Origin: Shinella sp. UYSO24
GTDB taxonomy: Bacteria; Pseudomonadota; Alphaproteobacteria; Rhizobiales; Rhizobiaceae
Reading direction: 5' to 3'
Assembly: GCA_902167985.1 (NCBI GenBank)
Contig: CABHNZ010000008.1
Coordinates: 186,001 to 250,000 of the forward strand
Length of the DNA stretch: 64,000 nt
Under the pieces are notes generated by a model, which ran no database searches, was not told where the DNA came from, and was given only the letters and a program-made list of their open reading frames with translations. Below are positions 1 through 11,409 of this stretch, piece by piece. The first letter of the stretch is position 1, and every line of letters begins with the position of its first letter. The translations under genes were made by a program, and so were the position numbers.

Positions 1-588
1 TCCGGCCTTCAGCCGCTTGAGATAGGCCTCGGTCGTGACGATATGGGCACCCGTTCCATCGGCAAAGAAGACGCCGTTTGGGGTGCGATAGAAATTCGGG
101 ATCGGCCCCTTGCCCGGCGGCCGGCCGCGCGTGTTGAGCGGCACGCCCTCATGCCCGTTCTCGACATAGAGCCCGACCGGCACGAACTCGTCGGAATACA
201 TGCCGGCGTTCATCGCAAAGGCCAGTGTTTCCCCCTTGGCGGCGAGCGCATCGGAAAGTGCCGAAAAACGACGATAGGGCTGGCCGGACCGGTCTTTCCA
301 GAACAGTCGCAAATTCCCCTCTTTCGCCTTCAGATCCCGCGGCACGGTGCAGACGATATAGCTGGTTTCCTCGAAGGACAGCCGGGCACAGAGGTTTTCG
401 ATCCCGCCCGCCGCGATGCCAGCGGTTGCCGGAGAATCAGCCAGTGCAGCCGAGGCGAACAGCCCGATGAATGCTGCGAACGCGGCAGAACCGACAAATC
501 GTCGAAAGCAGAATTTCAGAATACGCCGGATCCGTCGGCGCGCCTGTAAAACACCGTCCTGCAGCAGGTCGGATAGATCGATCGTCAT
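1..588 (-). CDS. Phosphodiester glycosidase family (DUF2233) protein, 3' part outside window
   Basis: The complement reads without a stop for 196 codons from an ATG at 588 to the window edge, so the C-terminus is missing. After a basic N-terminus (about residues 1-30) there is a hydrophobic export segment (about 31-50) ending near ASAALAD. The mature part contains LRLFWKD, FAMNAGMYSDEFVPVGLYVE and a later NGVFFADG, the pattern of DUF2233 phosphodiester glycosidase-like domains, also found in mammalian NAGPA. Family knowledge suggests a periplasmic hydrolase acting on sugar-phosphodiester linkages, but the substrate is unknown. It is divergent from anmK. The fold is fairly sure, the function is not. 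Confidence 0.7.
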   Translation of the reverse strand, partial: MTIDLSDLLQDGVLQARRRIRRILKFCFRRFVGSAAFAAFIGLFASAALADSPATAGIAAGGIENLCARLSFEETSYIVCTVPRDLKAKEGNLRLFWKDRSGQPYRRFSALSDALAAKGETLAFAMNAGMYSDEFVPVGLYVENGHEGVPLNTRGRPPGKGPIPNFYRTPNGVFFADGTGAHIVTTEAYLKRLKAG

Positions 589-819
589 GTTTTTACGGGA
601 AAATCTGTGTCGCATCATCACGTTGTTGATCTGGCCGGGCGAAACCGCCGGCTGGATTACGGAAGGGTGATCGAAAGCGGCGCCAGCGTCAAGCCGCAGT
701 TGGCCCAAGGTCCGGCGGCAGCCTTCACAACATCCCTTGACCTTGGCCGCCGCATGGCAGAGCTTGCAGAAAACATCGATGCTTCGGCAAAAAGATGACG
801 CACATCCAAGGATTTGACC

Positions 820-1983
820 ATGACACCTGAAGCTTCGTCGCAAGTCGTGCCCGACCTCGCCCAGAAGGCGGAACCGATCTGGGCCGTCGGCCTGATGACC
901 GGCACCGTGCTCGACGGCAATATCGACGTGGCGCTTCTGAAGACCGATGGCGTCACGGTCGATACCTTTGGCGCCTACAGGCTCGCACCCTATCCTGCGG
1001 GCATGGTCGATCTTCTGGAGAAGACGCTGAAGGCGGCGCGCGACTGGAATTTCGAAGGGCCTGAACCGGCGATCTTTGCTGAGGCCGAGGAGGCGCTGAC
1101 GCGGGCGCAATCTCAGGCAGTGCGGCAACTGGTCGAGGATCAGGGGCTCTCCATGGCCGATATCGGCATCGTCGGTTTCCACGGCCAGACGGTGTTGCAT
1201 CGCGCTCCGACCAAGGAGCGGCGTGGCGATACCCGCCAGCTCGGCGATGGCGCGCTGATGGCCTCGCTGCTCGGCACCAAGGTCGCCTATGATTTCCGCA
1301 GTACCGACGTGCGTGAAGGTGGTCAGGGCGCACCGCTTGCCGCTGCCTATCACGCAGCACTCTTGAAAGGCCTCGACGAGAGCGGCGACAGCGCCGTGCT
1401 TAATCTGGGCGGCGTCGGCAATATCACATGGTGGGACGGCAAAGAGCTTGTCGTCGCCTTCGATACGGGACCGGCAAACGCGCCGCTCAACGACTTCATC
1501 AAGGCGCTAGGTCTCGGCGAAATGGACCGCGACGGCGCACTCGGTGCCGCGGGCAAGGTGGACGAAGCGCGGCTGTCGCGGCTGCTCGACCACCCCTATA
1601 TGACAGCGCCCTTCCCGAAATCGCTCGACCGCTTCGATTTCACCGCCGCCATGGCCGATGGCCTGTCGCCCGAAGATGGTGCCGCGACGCTGACCGCCTT
1701 CACCACATCGGCTGTCGGCAAGGCGCTCGATCTTCTGCCGCGGCGGCCGACAAGACTGATCGTCTCCGGTGGCGGACGGCACAATCCGACGATGATGAAA
1801 ATGCTCGAAAGCCGCGCCGGGGCAAAGGCCGTTTCGGCCGATGCCTTCGGCTGGCGCGGCGATGCGGTGGAGGCGGAATGCTTCGCCTTTCTCGCCGTTC
1901 GCGTGGCGCGCGGCCTGCCGATCAGTTTTCCGACGACAACAGGCGCTCCGAGGCCCTTGCAGGGAGGCCGCATAGCCGGATAA
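820..1983 (+). CDS. anmK: Anhydro-N-acetylmuramic acid kinase AnmK
   Basis: AnmK phosphorylates and opens 1,6-anhydro-MurNAc released by lytic transglycosylases, giving MurNAc-6-phosphate in the cytoplasm for peptidoglycan recycling. The 387-residue product has the usual family length. Near the N-terminus it carries the ATP-binding [16 protein letters not shown], a form typical of rhizobia. It also has GFHGQTVLH, the sugar-site stretch [22 protein letters not shown], and the C-terminal [12 protein letters not shown] at 814 is an in-frame alternative start, but AAGGA at 808-812 is correctly spaced for the ATG at 820. The reading frame is intact. The following transporter gene starts 57 bases downstream. 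Confidence 0.93.
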   Translation: MTPEASSQVVPDLAQKAEPIWAVGLMTGTVLDGNIDVALLKTDGVTVDTFGAYRLAPYPAGMVDLLEKTLKAARDWNFEGPEPAIFAEAEEALTRAQSQAVRQLVEDQGLSMADIGIVGFHGQTVLHRAPTKERRGDTRQLGDGALMASLLGTKVAYDFRSTDVREGGQGAPLAAAYHAALLKGLDESGDSAVLNLGGVGNITWWDGKELVVAFDTGPANAPLNDFIKALGLGEMDRDGALGAAGKVDEARLSRLLDHPYMTAPFPKSLDRFDFTAAMADGLSPEDGAATLTAFTTSAVGKALDLLPRRPTRLIVSGGGRHNPTMMKMLESRAGAKAVSADAFGWRGDAVEAECFAFLAVRVARGLPISFPTTTGAPRPLQGGRIAG

Positions 1984-2040
1984 AGGCATGCGCGGCCCGG
2001 CACTCAGCAAAGCAGGCGGGCCGGAGGAGATCGCAAGTCA

Positions 2041-2958
2041 TGAACGGCAGATTGGTCGGGGTTCTGGGCGCCAACACGGTGGCTGCCGGCATGGTCATCA
2101 TGCTGTTCGGAGATTTCCTGTTTTCGCTCAACGACGCGATGGCGAAATGGCTGGTCGCAAGCTTTGCCGTCGGCCAGGTTCTCTTCCTCCGCTCGGTCGG
2201 TTCGGCCATCATCCTGGCGCCGATGGTGCTGCGCCAGCCGATCTCGGACCTCTGGCGGGTCGAGCAGCCGTGGATCCAGGTTCTGCGCGTCGTCTTCGCA
2301 ACCATGGACCTGTCGCTGTTTTACGCCGCGGTCGCTATATGCCGCTGGCCGACGTGATGACCTTCTACATGGCAGGCCCGATCTATGTGGCGGCCATTTC
2401 TCATTTTCTGCTGGGTGAGCGGATCGGCTGGCGGCGCTGGATGGCCGTCATCATCGGCTTCGTCGGCGTCGTCATCGCGCTTCGCCCGTCCACTGCCATG
2501 CTGGCATGGCCGTCGATCTTCGGGCTTCTCGGCAGCATCGGCTTTGCCATGACGCTCGTCCTGAACCGGCAGCTGCGCAAGACATCGGATGCGACGCTCG
2601 TCACATGGCAGGCCGTCGTGGCGCTTTCGTCGGCGGCGTCCTTGCAATCGGCCACTGGAAGGCGATGACGCCCGGCGAACTCGCCTCTCTGCTGCTGCTC
2701 GGCGTCATTGCATCGATGGGCCATCTTCTCATCGCAAGATCCTTGAAAATGGCCCCAGCCTCGGTGCTTGCGCCGCTGCAATATACGCTGCTGATCTGGG
2801 CGGTGATCCTCGGCTGGCTATTCTTCGGCGACCTGCCGGACCCGCAGACATGGGTCGGCGCCGCCATCATCATCTGCTCGGGCCTCTTCATCTTCCACCG
2901 CGCCAAGGTGAAACAGGATGTCGAGCCGGCGATCCCGACGGATTCCAGCCACGGCTGA
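2041..2958 (+). CDS. EamA/DMT-family permease (two frame breaks)
   Basis: This is a ten-helix drug/metabolite exporter of the EamA family in the inner membrane; the substrate cannot be read from sequence. The protein starts MNGRLVGVLGANTV and contains the family stretches LFGDFLFSLNDAMAKWLV, ADVMTFYMAGPIYVAAISH and AIIGFVGVV-like repeats. The last half is APLQYTLLIWAVILGWLFFGDLPD. The frame is lost near 2336, where one T restores AAVAYMPLADV, and again near 2627 in a T run, where one T restores ALFVGGVLAIGHW. The break positions and the well-preserved sequence on both sides suggest sequencing deletions rather than a pseudogene. It follows anmK on the same strand and may be cotranscribed. Confidence 0.8.
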
Positions 2959-3052
2959 TGGCGCGCCTCAAAACGCGCTTCAACAGGAAGTGAGTTTTCC
3001 GCGACAGGCACCTCACCCTAGATTGCATCCGTCTGCCAGGGAGGATCTCGCC

Positions 3053-4594
3053 GTGAGACTGTCGCGAACCATCGCATCGCTTGCCGTTCTTGCCATGCTT
3101 GCGGCGCCCGCCGCCGCTCAGCAGCGGGACCATGGCCGCACCCACGATCGCGGGCAGCAGAGCGAGGAGAGAGGTGACGCCTCCCCATCGCAGGCGGGCG
3201 GCATCTTCTCGCTCATTCCCGCCGATGCGGTGAGCGATCATGTGCTGAAATCCTCTGCCGGCGATATTCCCTATACGGCGACGGCCGGCACGCTCGATCT
3301 CTTCGGGCAGGATGGCAACCGCACGGCGCGGGTCTTCTACACGGCCTATGTGGCGAAGGACCGAAGCGAGGGCCGACCGATCACCTTTGCCTTCAACGGC
3401 GGGCCAGGCGCCGCCTCCGCCTATCTGCATCTCGGCCTCGTCGGCCCGAAAATCCTCGATTTCTCGTCCGGGCCCGAGGCTGGCGCCGAACCGAAGCTCA
3501 CAGATAATCCCGACAGCTGGCTGCGTTTCACCGATCTCGTCCTGATCGATGCGATCGGCACCGGCTGGAGCCGTGCCGCATCCGACGACATCGCCCGCGG
3601 CTTCTATGGCGTGCGGCAGGACGCCGAGATGTTCGCCAAGACGATTTCACTCTATGTCCAGAAGAACGACAGGCTCGGCGCGCCAAAATATCTGCTGGGT
3701 GAAAGCTATGGCGGGTTCCGGGCGGTGAAGACCGCTCTTGCGCTGAAGAACAGCCAGGGCATTCTCGTCTCCGGCATCGTGATGATGTCGCCGCTGACGG
3801 AGGGGCGCTTCCTCGCCAATTCCTCCGATCCCTTGAGCGCTGCCCTGCAACTGCCCTCGCTTGCGGCAGCACGGATGGACGCGGAAAAGACCTTCACGCC
3901 GGAAAAGCTTGCCGAGGCCGAAAAATTCGCCATGAGCGATTATCTCGTGGCGCTTGCCGGCCCCGCCCTCGAAGGCCCCGCGGCCGATACATTCTATCGC
4001 CGTGTCTCCGGCCTGACCGGCATCGGGGAGGAGAATGCGCCCGCAGCCGCGGCTTCGTCGGCGATATCTATGCCAAGCACATGGCCGGCCCCGGCCGTAT
4101 CGTCAGCCCCTATGACGCCTCCTATTCGCGCCCGACGCCTATCCCGAAGACAGGGAAAGCCGCAACGACGATCCGATCCTCGACGGCTATACCCGTGCCT
4201 ATGGTGCAGCCTTTGCCGACTATGCCCGTCACGATCTCGGCTTTGCCTGCGATGTCACCTATACGCTGCTCAACGACGAGGTGAACCGCCGCTGGGAGTG
4301 GAACGGCAGCCGTGGTGGCGATGCGCGGCGACTGGCAAGCGTCGAGACGGATATCCGCGACCTTCTTTCCACTATCCCCTCCTTCCACCTCATGATCGCC
4401 CATGGCAGGGCGGATGCGCTCACCCCTTATGGCGTCAGCCGCTACGTGCTGGATCATCTGCCGGACACGCTGGCGAAGGGACGAACCGCCCTCAAGACCT
4501 ATCCCGGCGGCCATATGTTCTATGCGCAGGCGGATGCCCGTCGCGCCTTTTCAGCCGACGCGCTTGATTTCTACCGGGTCCGCATCGGAGACTG
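3053..4594 (+). CDS. Secreted S10-family serine carboxypeptidase (frame breaks)
   Basis: The product is an S10 peptidase of the carboxypeptidase Y type, predicted to be exported. A GTG at 3053 follows AGGGAGGA at 3038-3045 and gives a signal peptide (SRTIASLAVLAMLAAPAAAQ). Hallmarks are the oxyanion region FAFNGGPGAASAYLHLG, nucleophile motif LLGESYGGF, the acid HGRADALTP and the histidine PGGHMFYA. Frame breaks near 4040 and 4130 separate the catalytic serine half from the Asp/His half. Restoring one base at each gives a continuous protein of about 513 residues, so they are likely sequencing deletions. Bacterial members of this group are poorly characterised. It follows the EamA permease on the same strand. 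Confidence 0.8.
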
Positions 4595-4639
4595 ACGGCA
4601 TAAGGCTGGAAACACGTATTGCCCGGCCCGGCCGGATCG

Positions 4640-4765
4640 AAAGCCGGTGCTAGAGACAGCTGATCGTGTCAGGCGAAACCGGATGCGATTCCGGTGCGGC
4701 GGCGTGAAAACGGCGGTCAACCGCCTGTTGGCGCGGACGAAGGCAGCGTGTTAACTGCGACAAGA
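4640..4765 (+). other. Possible structured leader RNA, faintly cobalamin-riboswitch-like
   Basis: The 264-base gap between the peptidase and the MarR gene holds two clean hairpins: ACCGGA-loop-TCCGGT at 4678-4695, and GGCGG-TCAA-CCGCC at 4712-4725. The segment GGCGAAACCGG...GATTCCGGTGCGG, with an upstream GCCGGTGC, resembles the P3-P5 region of alphaproteobacterial cobalamin riboswitches. I could not find the conserved CCCCCGCCACTGT core or a proper B12 box, so this may be chance. Confidence 0.2.
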
Positions 4766-4858
4766 TGCACCCCACCGTCGCGTGAAATGAGTTTGCATAC
4801 TGAATTTTAGTTGTGTCACCTGTAGGTTGAGGTCAATCTGGTCAGGGAGGAATTGCGT

Positions 4859-5347
4859 TTGGAGCTTACTATCGAGGAGTTGTGGAACTCGCCCGGCTTC
4901 CTGATCAGGCGGTGCCAGCAGATCACGACCGCGATCTTTCTCGAGGAAGCAGCCGAATACGATTTCTCGCCGACGCAATATTCGGCACTCGCCGTCATCC
5001 ACCTTCAGCCCGGCATCGACCAGAGTTCGCTTGGCGAGCGCGTGGCGCTCGACCGTTCCTCCGTCACCAAATGCGTCGAGCGGCTCGAGAAGCGAAATTT
5101 CATCGAGCGGGCGGTCTGCAGTGCCGACCGCCGTGCGCGTCGGCTCTATCCGACGCCCGAGGGCAAGGAAATGCTGGCCAAGCTGGTGGCCGCGGCCGAG
5201 CGGACACGGCAGCGGATCATCGAGCCCATCCCCGTCGATCAGCGCCAGCCTCTTTTCGATGTGCTGAAACATCTCGGCGACGCGTTGAACGACCAGAGCC
5301 GGGCACCGATGCTGCCGGTTGAACGCCAGCCCGAAGTGGCGGATTAA
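4859..5347 (+). CDS. MarR-family transcriptional regulator
   Basis: A winged-helix MarR dimer of about 162 residues. The DNA-binding unit is clear: FSPTQYSALAVIHLQPGIDQSSLGERVALDRSSVTKCVERLEKRNFIERAV, followed by the wing with the typical basic turn SADRRARRLYPTPEGKEM. No ATG is available. TTG codons lie at 4853 and 4859, and the GGGAGG at 4845-4850 is better spaced for 4859. It ends about 115 bases from the convergent pcaF gene. It may respond to an aromatic or acyl-CoA ligand related to the neighbouring pathway, but this rests only on position. Confidence 0.85.
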   Translation: MELTIEELWNSPGFLIRRCQQITTAIFLEEAAEYDFSPTQYSALAVIHLQPGIDQSSLGERVALDRSSVTKCVERLEKRNFIERAVCSADRRARRLYPTPEGKEMLAKLVAAAERTRQRIIEPIPVDQRQPLFDVLKHLGDALNDQSRAPMLPVERQPEVAD

Positions 5348-5414
5348 GCCCGAGCTTCAGCGAACGAGAGATCGATGAAGACCTGATAAGGCTTCGGGCC
5401 GGGTATTTCGTCAG

Positions 5415-5451
5415 GCCGAAGCGGGAGGCTATCCCCCGCCCCGGCATTTTT
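5415..5451 (+). terminator. Rho-independent terminator after the MarR gene
   Basis: GCCG-AA-GCGGG pairs with CCCGC-CC-CGGC around a nine-base loop, followed directly by ATTTTTG. It lies between the convergent MarR and pcaF genes. Confidence 0.65.
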
Positions 5452-5464
5452 GACCGGATGACGA

Positions 5465-6668
<1,204 letters not shown>

Positions 6669-6678
6669 GATATCCTCC

Positions 6679-7381
6679 TCAAGCGCCGGGACGACGAGAT
6701 CGGCAACGTCACCATCGGTGTGGAGCGGGGCTCCGGTCATGGCTTGTAGCTCTTCCATCGTCATCGCCGCCAGCTTTTCGAGCACGACGAAACGGCCATC
6801 CCTGATGTCGATGACGGCATGGCTCGTATAGACGCGGGTGATGCAGCCGACGCCGGTCAGCGGGAAGGTGCATTTCTCCACCAGCTTCGGCTTGCCGTCC
6901 TTCGTCACATGCTCGGTGATGACGAAGACCTGCTTTGCACCATGGACGAGATCCATCGCGCCGCCGACGGCCGGAACGCCCTTGGAGCCGACGCGCCAAT
7001 TGGCGAGATCGCCGCTCTGGGCGATCTGATAGGCGCCGAGAATGGCGACATCCAGATGGCCGCCGCGCACCATGGCAAAGCTGTCGGCATGGTGGAAGAA
7101 GGCCGCGCCCGGCTTCAGCGTCACCGCCTTCTTGCCGGCATTGATCAGATCCCAGTCCTCTTCGCCGCAGCCGGCGGTTCGCCGAAATCCAGCACGCCGT
7201 TTTCGGTGTGGAACACCGCCTGCCGGCCGGGCGGCTGGTAGCGGGCGACCATTTCGGGAAAGCCGATGCCAAGGTTCACATAGGCGCCGTCTTCGATATC
7301 CTGCGCCGCGCGCCAGGCGATCTGGGCGTTGGAGAGCTTGATGTCATCCCTGACATTCAATGTAAGCGTCTCGGTCGTCAT
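6679..7381 (-). CDS. pcaJ: 3-oxoadipate CoA-transferase beta subunit PcaJ (frame breaks)
   Basis: Beta subunit of the succinyl-CoA:3-oxoadipate CoA-transferase. The CoA-carrying glutamate is in HTENGVLDFGE; the C-terminal half reads GAAFFHHADSFAMVRGGHLDVAILGAYQ and VITEHVTKDGKPKLVEKCTFPLTG. One base is missing near 7175, between GEPPA and the expected GEEDWDLINAGKK. As written the frame then runs through the end of the gene into pcaF. Adding one T at the CTTGA near 6681 would create CTT TGA and a normal stop just before the pcaF ribosome site, so the apparent PcaJ-PcaF fusion is probably not real. Its start codon overlaps the pcaI stop, as expected for translational coupling. Confidence 0.88.
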
Positions 7382-8100
7382 GCGTAGATCCCCCCTTCAT
7401 ACTGCTTGCCGGCGCGGATCAGCACCTCTTCCTGCTGGGGATCCGCGACTTCCACGACGCCATTGACGAAGATGCCGGGGGTAATCACCTGTTCCGGATC
7501 GATCTCGCCGGGCGAAACGATCTTCGAGACCTGCGCGATGGTGCGGGCTGCCGCCATGCACATTAGCGGATTGAAGTTGCGGCCGGCCTTGCGATAGGTG
7601 AGGTTGCCATGGGTATCGCCAAGCTCAGCCTTCACGATGGCGAAATCGGCCTTCAGCCAGCGTTCCTGCACATAATGACGTCCGTCGAACTCGGCGATCG
7701 GCTTGCCCTCGGCAAGCTCGGTGCCATAGGCGGTCGGCGTGTAGAAGGCCGGGATGCCGGCGCCGCCGGCGCGAATGCGCTCGGCCAGCGTGCCCTGCGG
7801 CACCAGTTCCAGCTCGATCTCGCCTGCCAGATAGCGATCGGTAAAGGCGCGCGGATCCGAAGAGCGCGGAAACGAGCAGATCATCTTTGCGACCATGCCC
7901 GCATCGATCATCGCCGCAATGCCGATGCGGCCGTTGCCGGCATTGTTGTTGATGACGGTCAGGCCCTTCGGCCGCTTGTCGATCAATGCATGAATAAGCT
8001 CGATCGGCGCGCCGGAACCGCCGAAGCCGCCGATCATTACCGTCGCGCCATCGCCGATATCGGCGACTGCCTGCTTCAGGCTGCCTATGGTCTTGTCCAT
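7378..8100 (-). CDS. pcaI: 3-oxoadipate CoA-transferase alpha subunit PcaI
   Basis: Alpha subunit of 3-oxoadipate CoA-transferase, which activates beta-ketoadipate with succinyl-CoA. The intact 240-residue frame starts MDKTIGSLKQAVADIGDGATVMIGGFGGSG and contains INNNAGNGRIGIAAMIDAGM, the usual alpha-subunit pattern; it ends KQYEGGIYA. The open frame extends further upstream, but GGAGG in the complement just before 8100 and family length support this start. It is first in the pcaIJF operon, divergent from the IclR-type gene. Confidence 0.93.
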   Translation of the reverse strand: MDKTIGSLKQAVADIGDGATVMIGGFGGSGAPIELIHALIDKRPKGLTVINNNAGNGRIGIAAMIDAGMVAKMICSFPRSSDPRAFTDRYLAGEIELELVPQGTLAERIRAGGAGIPAFYTPTAYGTELAEGKPIAEFDGRHYVQERWLKADFAIVKAELGDTHGNLTYRKAGRNFNPLMCMAAARTIAQVSKIVSPGEIDPEQVITPGIFVNGVVEVADPQQEEVLIRAGKQYEGGIYA

Positions 8101-8184
8101 GAAGGACCTCCTGTTGTCTGCCATCCGAAAAGACGGCGCCTCCGCCATTAGGGATAGGACCGGTCGGTCGGCGCAGCAAGCCAT

Positions 8185-8221
8185 TTGTGCGTTATTTGAC
8201 TTTTGTTCATATATCGCACAA
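8185..8221. promoter_or_regulatory. Inverted repeat in the pcaI-pcaR intergenic region, candidate operator
   Basis: TTGTGCG (8185-8191) and CGCACAA (8215-8221) form a perfect 7-bp inverted repeat with a 23-base AT-rich spacer. It sits between the divergent pca operon and its IclR-family regulator, where such proteins usually bind. Binding is inferred from position and symmetry only. Confidence 0.4.
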
Positions 8222-8260
8222 TACTGACCAAGGGCGGACAGTCGCATCGAGGAGGGCCCT

Positions 8261-9016
8261 GTGCGGGAAACGGATTTTGTCAGCGGCTTTGCCCGCGGGC
8301 TGAAGGTGATCGAAGCCTTCGAGGAGGCACAGCCGAAAATGTCGATCGCCGACATTGCCCGTTCGACCGGTCTCGACCGCGCCACCGCCCGGCGCTGCCT
8401 GCTGACGCTCTCGGAACTCGGCTATGCGGATTACGATGGCAAGTTCTTCTCGCTGACGCCAAAGATCCTGCGGCTCGGACATGCCTATCTCTCGGCCACC
8501 CCCCTCACCCACATCGTCCAACCCTTTCTCGACCAGTTGTCGGATCAGGTCGGCCAGAGCGCTTCGGTCAGCGTGCTCGACGGCACCGAGATCGTCTATG
8601 TCGCGCGCGCCTCGCAGAAGCGGGTGATGTCGATCAATCTCATGCCGGGAAGCCGGCTGCCCGCCTATTGCGCCTCGATGGGACGTGTTCTCCTGTCGGC
8701 GCTTGCCCCGGAAGAGGCGCGCGCGGTTCTCCGGCAGTCGACGCTGAAACCCTTCACCGCCCATACGATGACGGATGCGGAGGCGCTGATGGCGGAGTTC
8801 GCCCGCGTCAGGGCGCAGGGTTATGCGGTGATCGATCAGGAGCTTGAGATCGGCCTGTGCTCGATTGCCGTGCCGCTGCTCAACGGCCGCGGCCGGGTGG
8901 TGGCGGCCCTCAATATCGGCGCGCCGGCCGCCAGCGGACCGGCCGATACGCTGGCCGAACGCTATCTAGAACCATTGCGCCAGATCGCCCTGTCGCTCAG
9001 GCCCTTGCTTGCCTGA
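8261..9016 (+). CDS. pcaR: IclR-family regulator, PcaR/PobR type
   Basis: An IclR-type activator of about 251 residues. The N-terminal winged helix reads VIEAFEEAQPKMSIADIARSTGLDRATARRCLLTLSELGYA; the effector domain contains VSVLDGTEIVYVARASQKRVM, GSRLPAYCASMGRVLLSAL and DQELEIGLCSIAVPL, typical of PcaR/PobR/PcaU. The GTG start at 8261 follows GAGGAGGG. PcaR proteins activate pca genes with beta-ketoadipate as inducer. Its divergent position from pcaIJF supports that role here, although no inducer specificity can be read from the protein. Confidence 0.85.
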   Translation: MRETDFVSGFARGLKVIEAFEEAQPKMSIADIARSTGLDRATARRCLLTLSELGYADYDGKFFSLTPKILRLGHAYLSATPLTHIVQPFLDQLSDQVGQSASVSVLDGTEIVYVARASQKRVMSINLMPGSRLPAYCASMGRVLLSALAPEEARAVLRQSTLKPFTAHTMTDAEALMAEFARVRAQGYAVIDQELEIGLCSIAVPLLNGRGRVVAALNIGAPAASGPADTLAERYLEPLRQIALSLRPLLA

Positions 9017-9049
9017 GAGATCGGGCAGTTCCCCTGCAAGATTGGCGCG

Positions 9050-11382
9050 TCAGGCCACTTTCGCAGCCTTGGCCGCCATGCGCGTCAGATCATCACCCGT
9101 CATCGGCTTGCCGATCAAATAGCCCTGCAGCATGTCGCAGCCGGCCTCGCGCAGAACGGCCGCCTGGCGTCCGGTCTCGATCCCCTCGGCGGTGACGGGA
9201 ATGCCGAGCGCGGCCGCAAGCGCGATCGTCGCCTTCAGCACTTCGACGCCGGCCTCGTCATGATCGGCCGCGATGACCAGCGACCGGTCGATCTTCATCC
9301 GGTCGAAACCGAACTGCCGCAGCGCGCCGATACTGGCATAACCGCAGCCGAAGTCATCGAGCGCGAAGCGCACGCCCGCCTCCTTCAAGGCGTCGATAGC
9401 GCGTTTGGCCTGATCGGGATTGGAGATCAGCACGCCCTCGGTGATTTCCAGCACCAGCCGGAGCGGCTCGAAATCCTCTTCCTCCAGAAGCGCCATGACC
9501 TCCGTGGCGAAGCCCGGATTGCACAATTGCAGCGGCGAAACATTGACCGAGAGCGTCAGGGACGGCCAGCGCTTCATCGCCCGCACGGCCTTGCGCAGCA
9601 TGAGGAAGCCAAGCGGATCGATCAGGCCGGATTTTTCCGCCAGCGGAATGAACACTTCCGGGCTGATATCCATGCCCTTGCGCCGCCAGCGGGCCAGCGC
9701 TTCCACACCTGAAAGCGCACCGGTGGCGGCTGAGACGAGCGGCTGGAAAAGCGGCTCGATCGCCCCTTCCGCAATCGCGCGGCGCAGTTCGGATTCCAGT
9801 TCGGAGACCCGCTCCCGTTCGCGGTCGAGCGCATTGTCATAGACGAAAGCCGGCCCCGGCCGGAGGCCTTGGCCTCATAAAGCGCCACATCGGCGCGGCG
9901 CAGCAATTCATGCGGATCCTCCGCGCCCTGAAGACCATCGCCATCGGCAATACCGATACTGGCGCCGACTTCGATCGTGCGCCCGTCGATCTGGAAGGGA
10001 CGACGGAAAACGTCAAGGATGGCGCTCGCAATCCGTTCCGGCGGCGTGCGGCCGATCTGCACCAGCGCAAACTCGTCGCCGCCGATGCGCGCAAGCGACC
10101 GCAGTTCTGGATGCGCCGCGCTCAACCCCTTGGAAACGAGGACGAGAAGCCGATCGCCCACGGCATGGCCCCAGGCGTCGTTGACGGGCTTGAAGCCATC
10201 GAGATCGACGAGATGAAGATGGATCGGCAGATGTTCCGACGTATCACGCAGCAGCCGCTGCAATTCCTCGATAAGCCCGAGCCGGTTGAGAAAACCGCTC
10301 AGGCTGTCATGCGTCGCCTGCATGCGCGCGTGGGCGGCAAGCCGGCGCAGGCGCCGCGCCTCAAGACTGCCGGCAAAGAGAACGCAGAGGAGAAACAGCA
10401 CGATCAGCAGAAAGCAGGCAGCGACAAACGGATAGACCTGGCGAAAGACCTGGGTTCCCGGCGCCTTGCTCGGCCATGCCAGAAAGGCGACGGGCTGACT
10501 GGCAAAACCGGCCAATGCGACCGCCAGCATGCCACGCGGGCGCTCGGCGCTGATGCGCAAACCTTCCAGCTGGTATTCGGTGGCGATCGAGGCAACCGTG
10601 CGTGGGGTGAGAAGCTTGACGAAGCTCAGCACGTTATACTGACCGGCAGCGGGCAGCGGCGCTACCGCCGCCGGAGCTCCGGCAGCCGCATTGCCCGCGG
10701 CAGCCGCATCGGCTGGATCGGAGAGGGAAAACGGCTGGATCGCCTGAGAGGAGACGATGGCCGCCTCGCTGCCGACCCGGATGAAACTGACGATCGCGTC
10801 GCTGCCCGGACGATTGGCAAGCCGCACATGATCGCGAAACTGGTTGCCGAGCACGGATATCGGCTCGAATTTCTGGCCCTTCCAATAGGCCGCAACCGGC
10901 TCGCCCAGAGGCGATGTGACGACGACTGCGTCATAAAGCGGGTAGTCGGCGCTGGTCTTGCCCCAGTTATTGTAAATCCAGTCGACAGCGCTCGGGCCGG
11001 TGACAGCCGCATAGGCATCGTCCCACACGGCATTGTCGCGCACGGTCGCACTCAGACGGCTCTTCTGCGAGAAGATCGCCGCTTCGGCGGCACGCTGCGC
11101 CCGGTGGTCGTCTATGACATTGGCATTGTCGCGCATGGTTGCGATGATATGGACGCCGAGAAGGCCGATCACCGTCGCCAGCGCAAAGACGACAAAGGTG
11201 ATGACGAAAACGGAGCGCGTCTTCATGGTCTTGCCATGAAACAGATGGCCATGGGGGCTATGAGGGCTATGGCCCTGCGGGATCTTGCCATTCGGGATCT
11301 TGCCATTCGGGCGCACAGGATCGATTTCCGTTGAGGAATTATTGTTTGATGTTCGCACTGGAACCACAGAGGTCGACATCAT
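9050..11382 (-). CDS. Membrane CHASE4-GGDEF-EAL cyclic-di-GMP protein (one frame break)
   Basis: Order of parts: a His/Gly/Pro-rich N-terminal tail with a duplicated NGKIP, a membrane helix (SVFVITFVVFALATVIGLLGV), a periplasmic CHASE4-like region (VWDDAYAAVTG, WIYNNWG), a second helix (VAACFLLIVLFLLCVLFAG), a GGDEF domain with intact IGGDEF, and an EAL domain with GVEALARWRRKG and DDFGCGYAS. Both catalytic motifs look usable, so it could make or break c-di-GMP. The frame is lost near 9850, at a G/C run after ASGRGRL; one base restores VYDNALDREREREVSELESELRR and joins the two domains. The start is placed at the ATG at 11382, though other starts nearby are possible. The signal sensed is unknown. 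Confidence 0.85.
11279..11312. repeat. Short tandem repeat inside the GGDEF-EAL gene
   Basis: A 15-base unit (GGGATCTTGCCATTC) occurs twice in direct succession, encoding the repeated NGKIP of the cytoplasmic N-terminal tail. The copies are identical, which suggests recent slippage. Confidence 0.6.
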
Positions 11383-11409
11383 GTCCGCTTTCCGCGCTGC
11401 GTTTCGCAC

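Noticed and set aside
9910-11334. Plus-strand ORF of 474 codons
   Set aside because: It lies opposite the GGDEF-EAL gene, whose domains are unmistakable; high GC creates long antisense frames.
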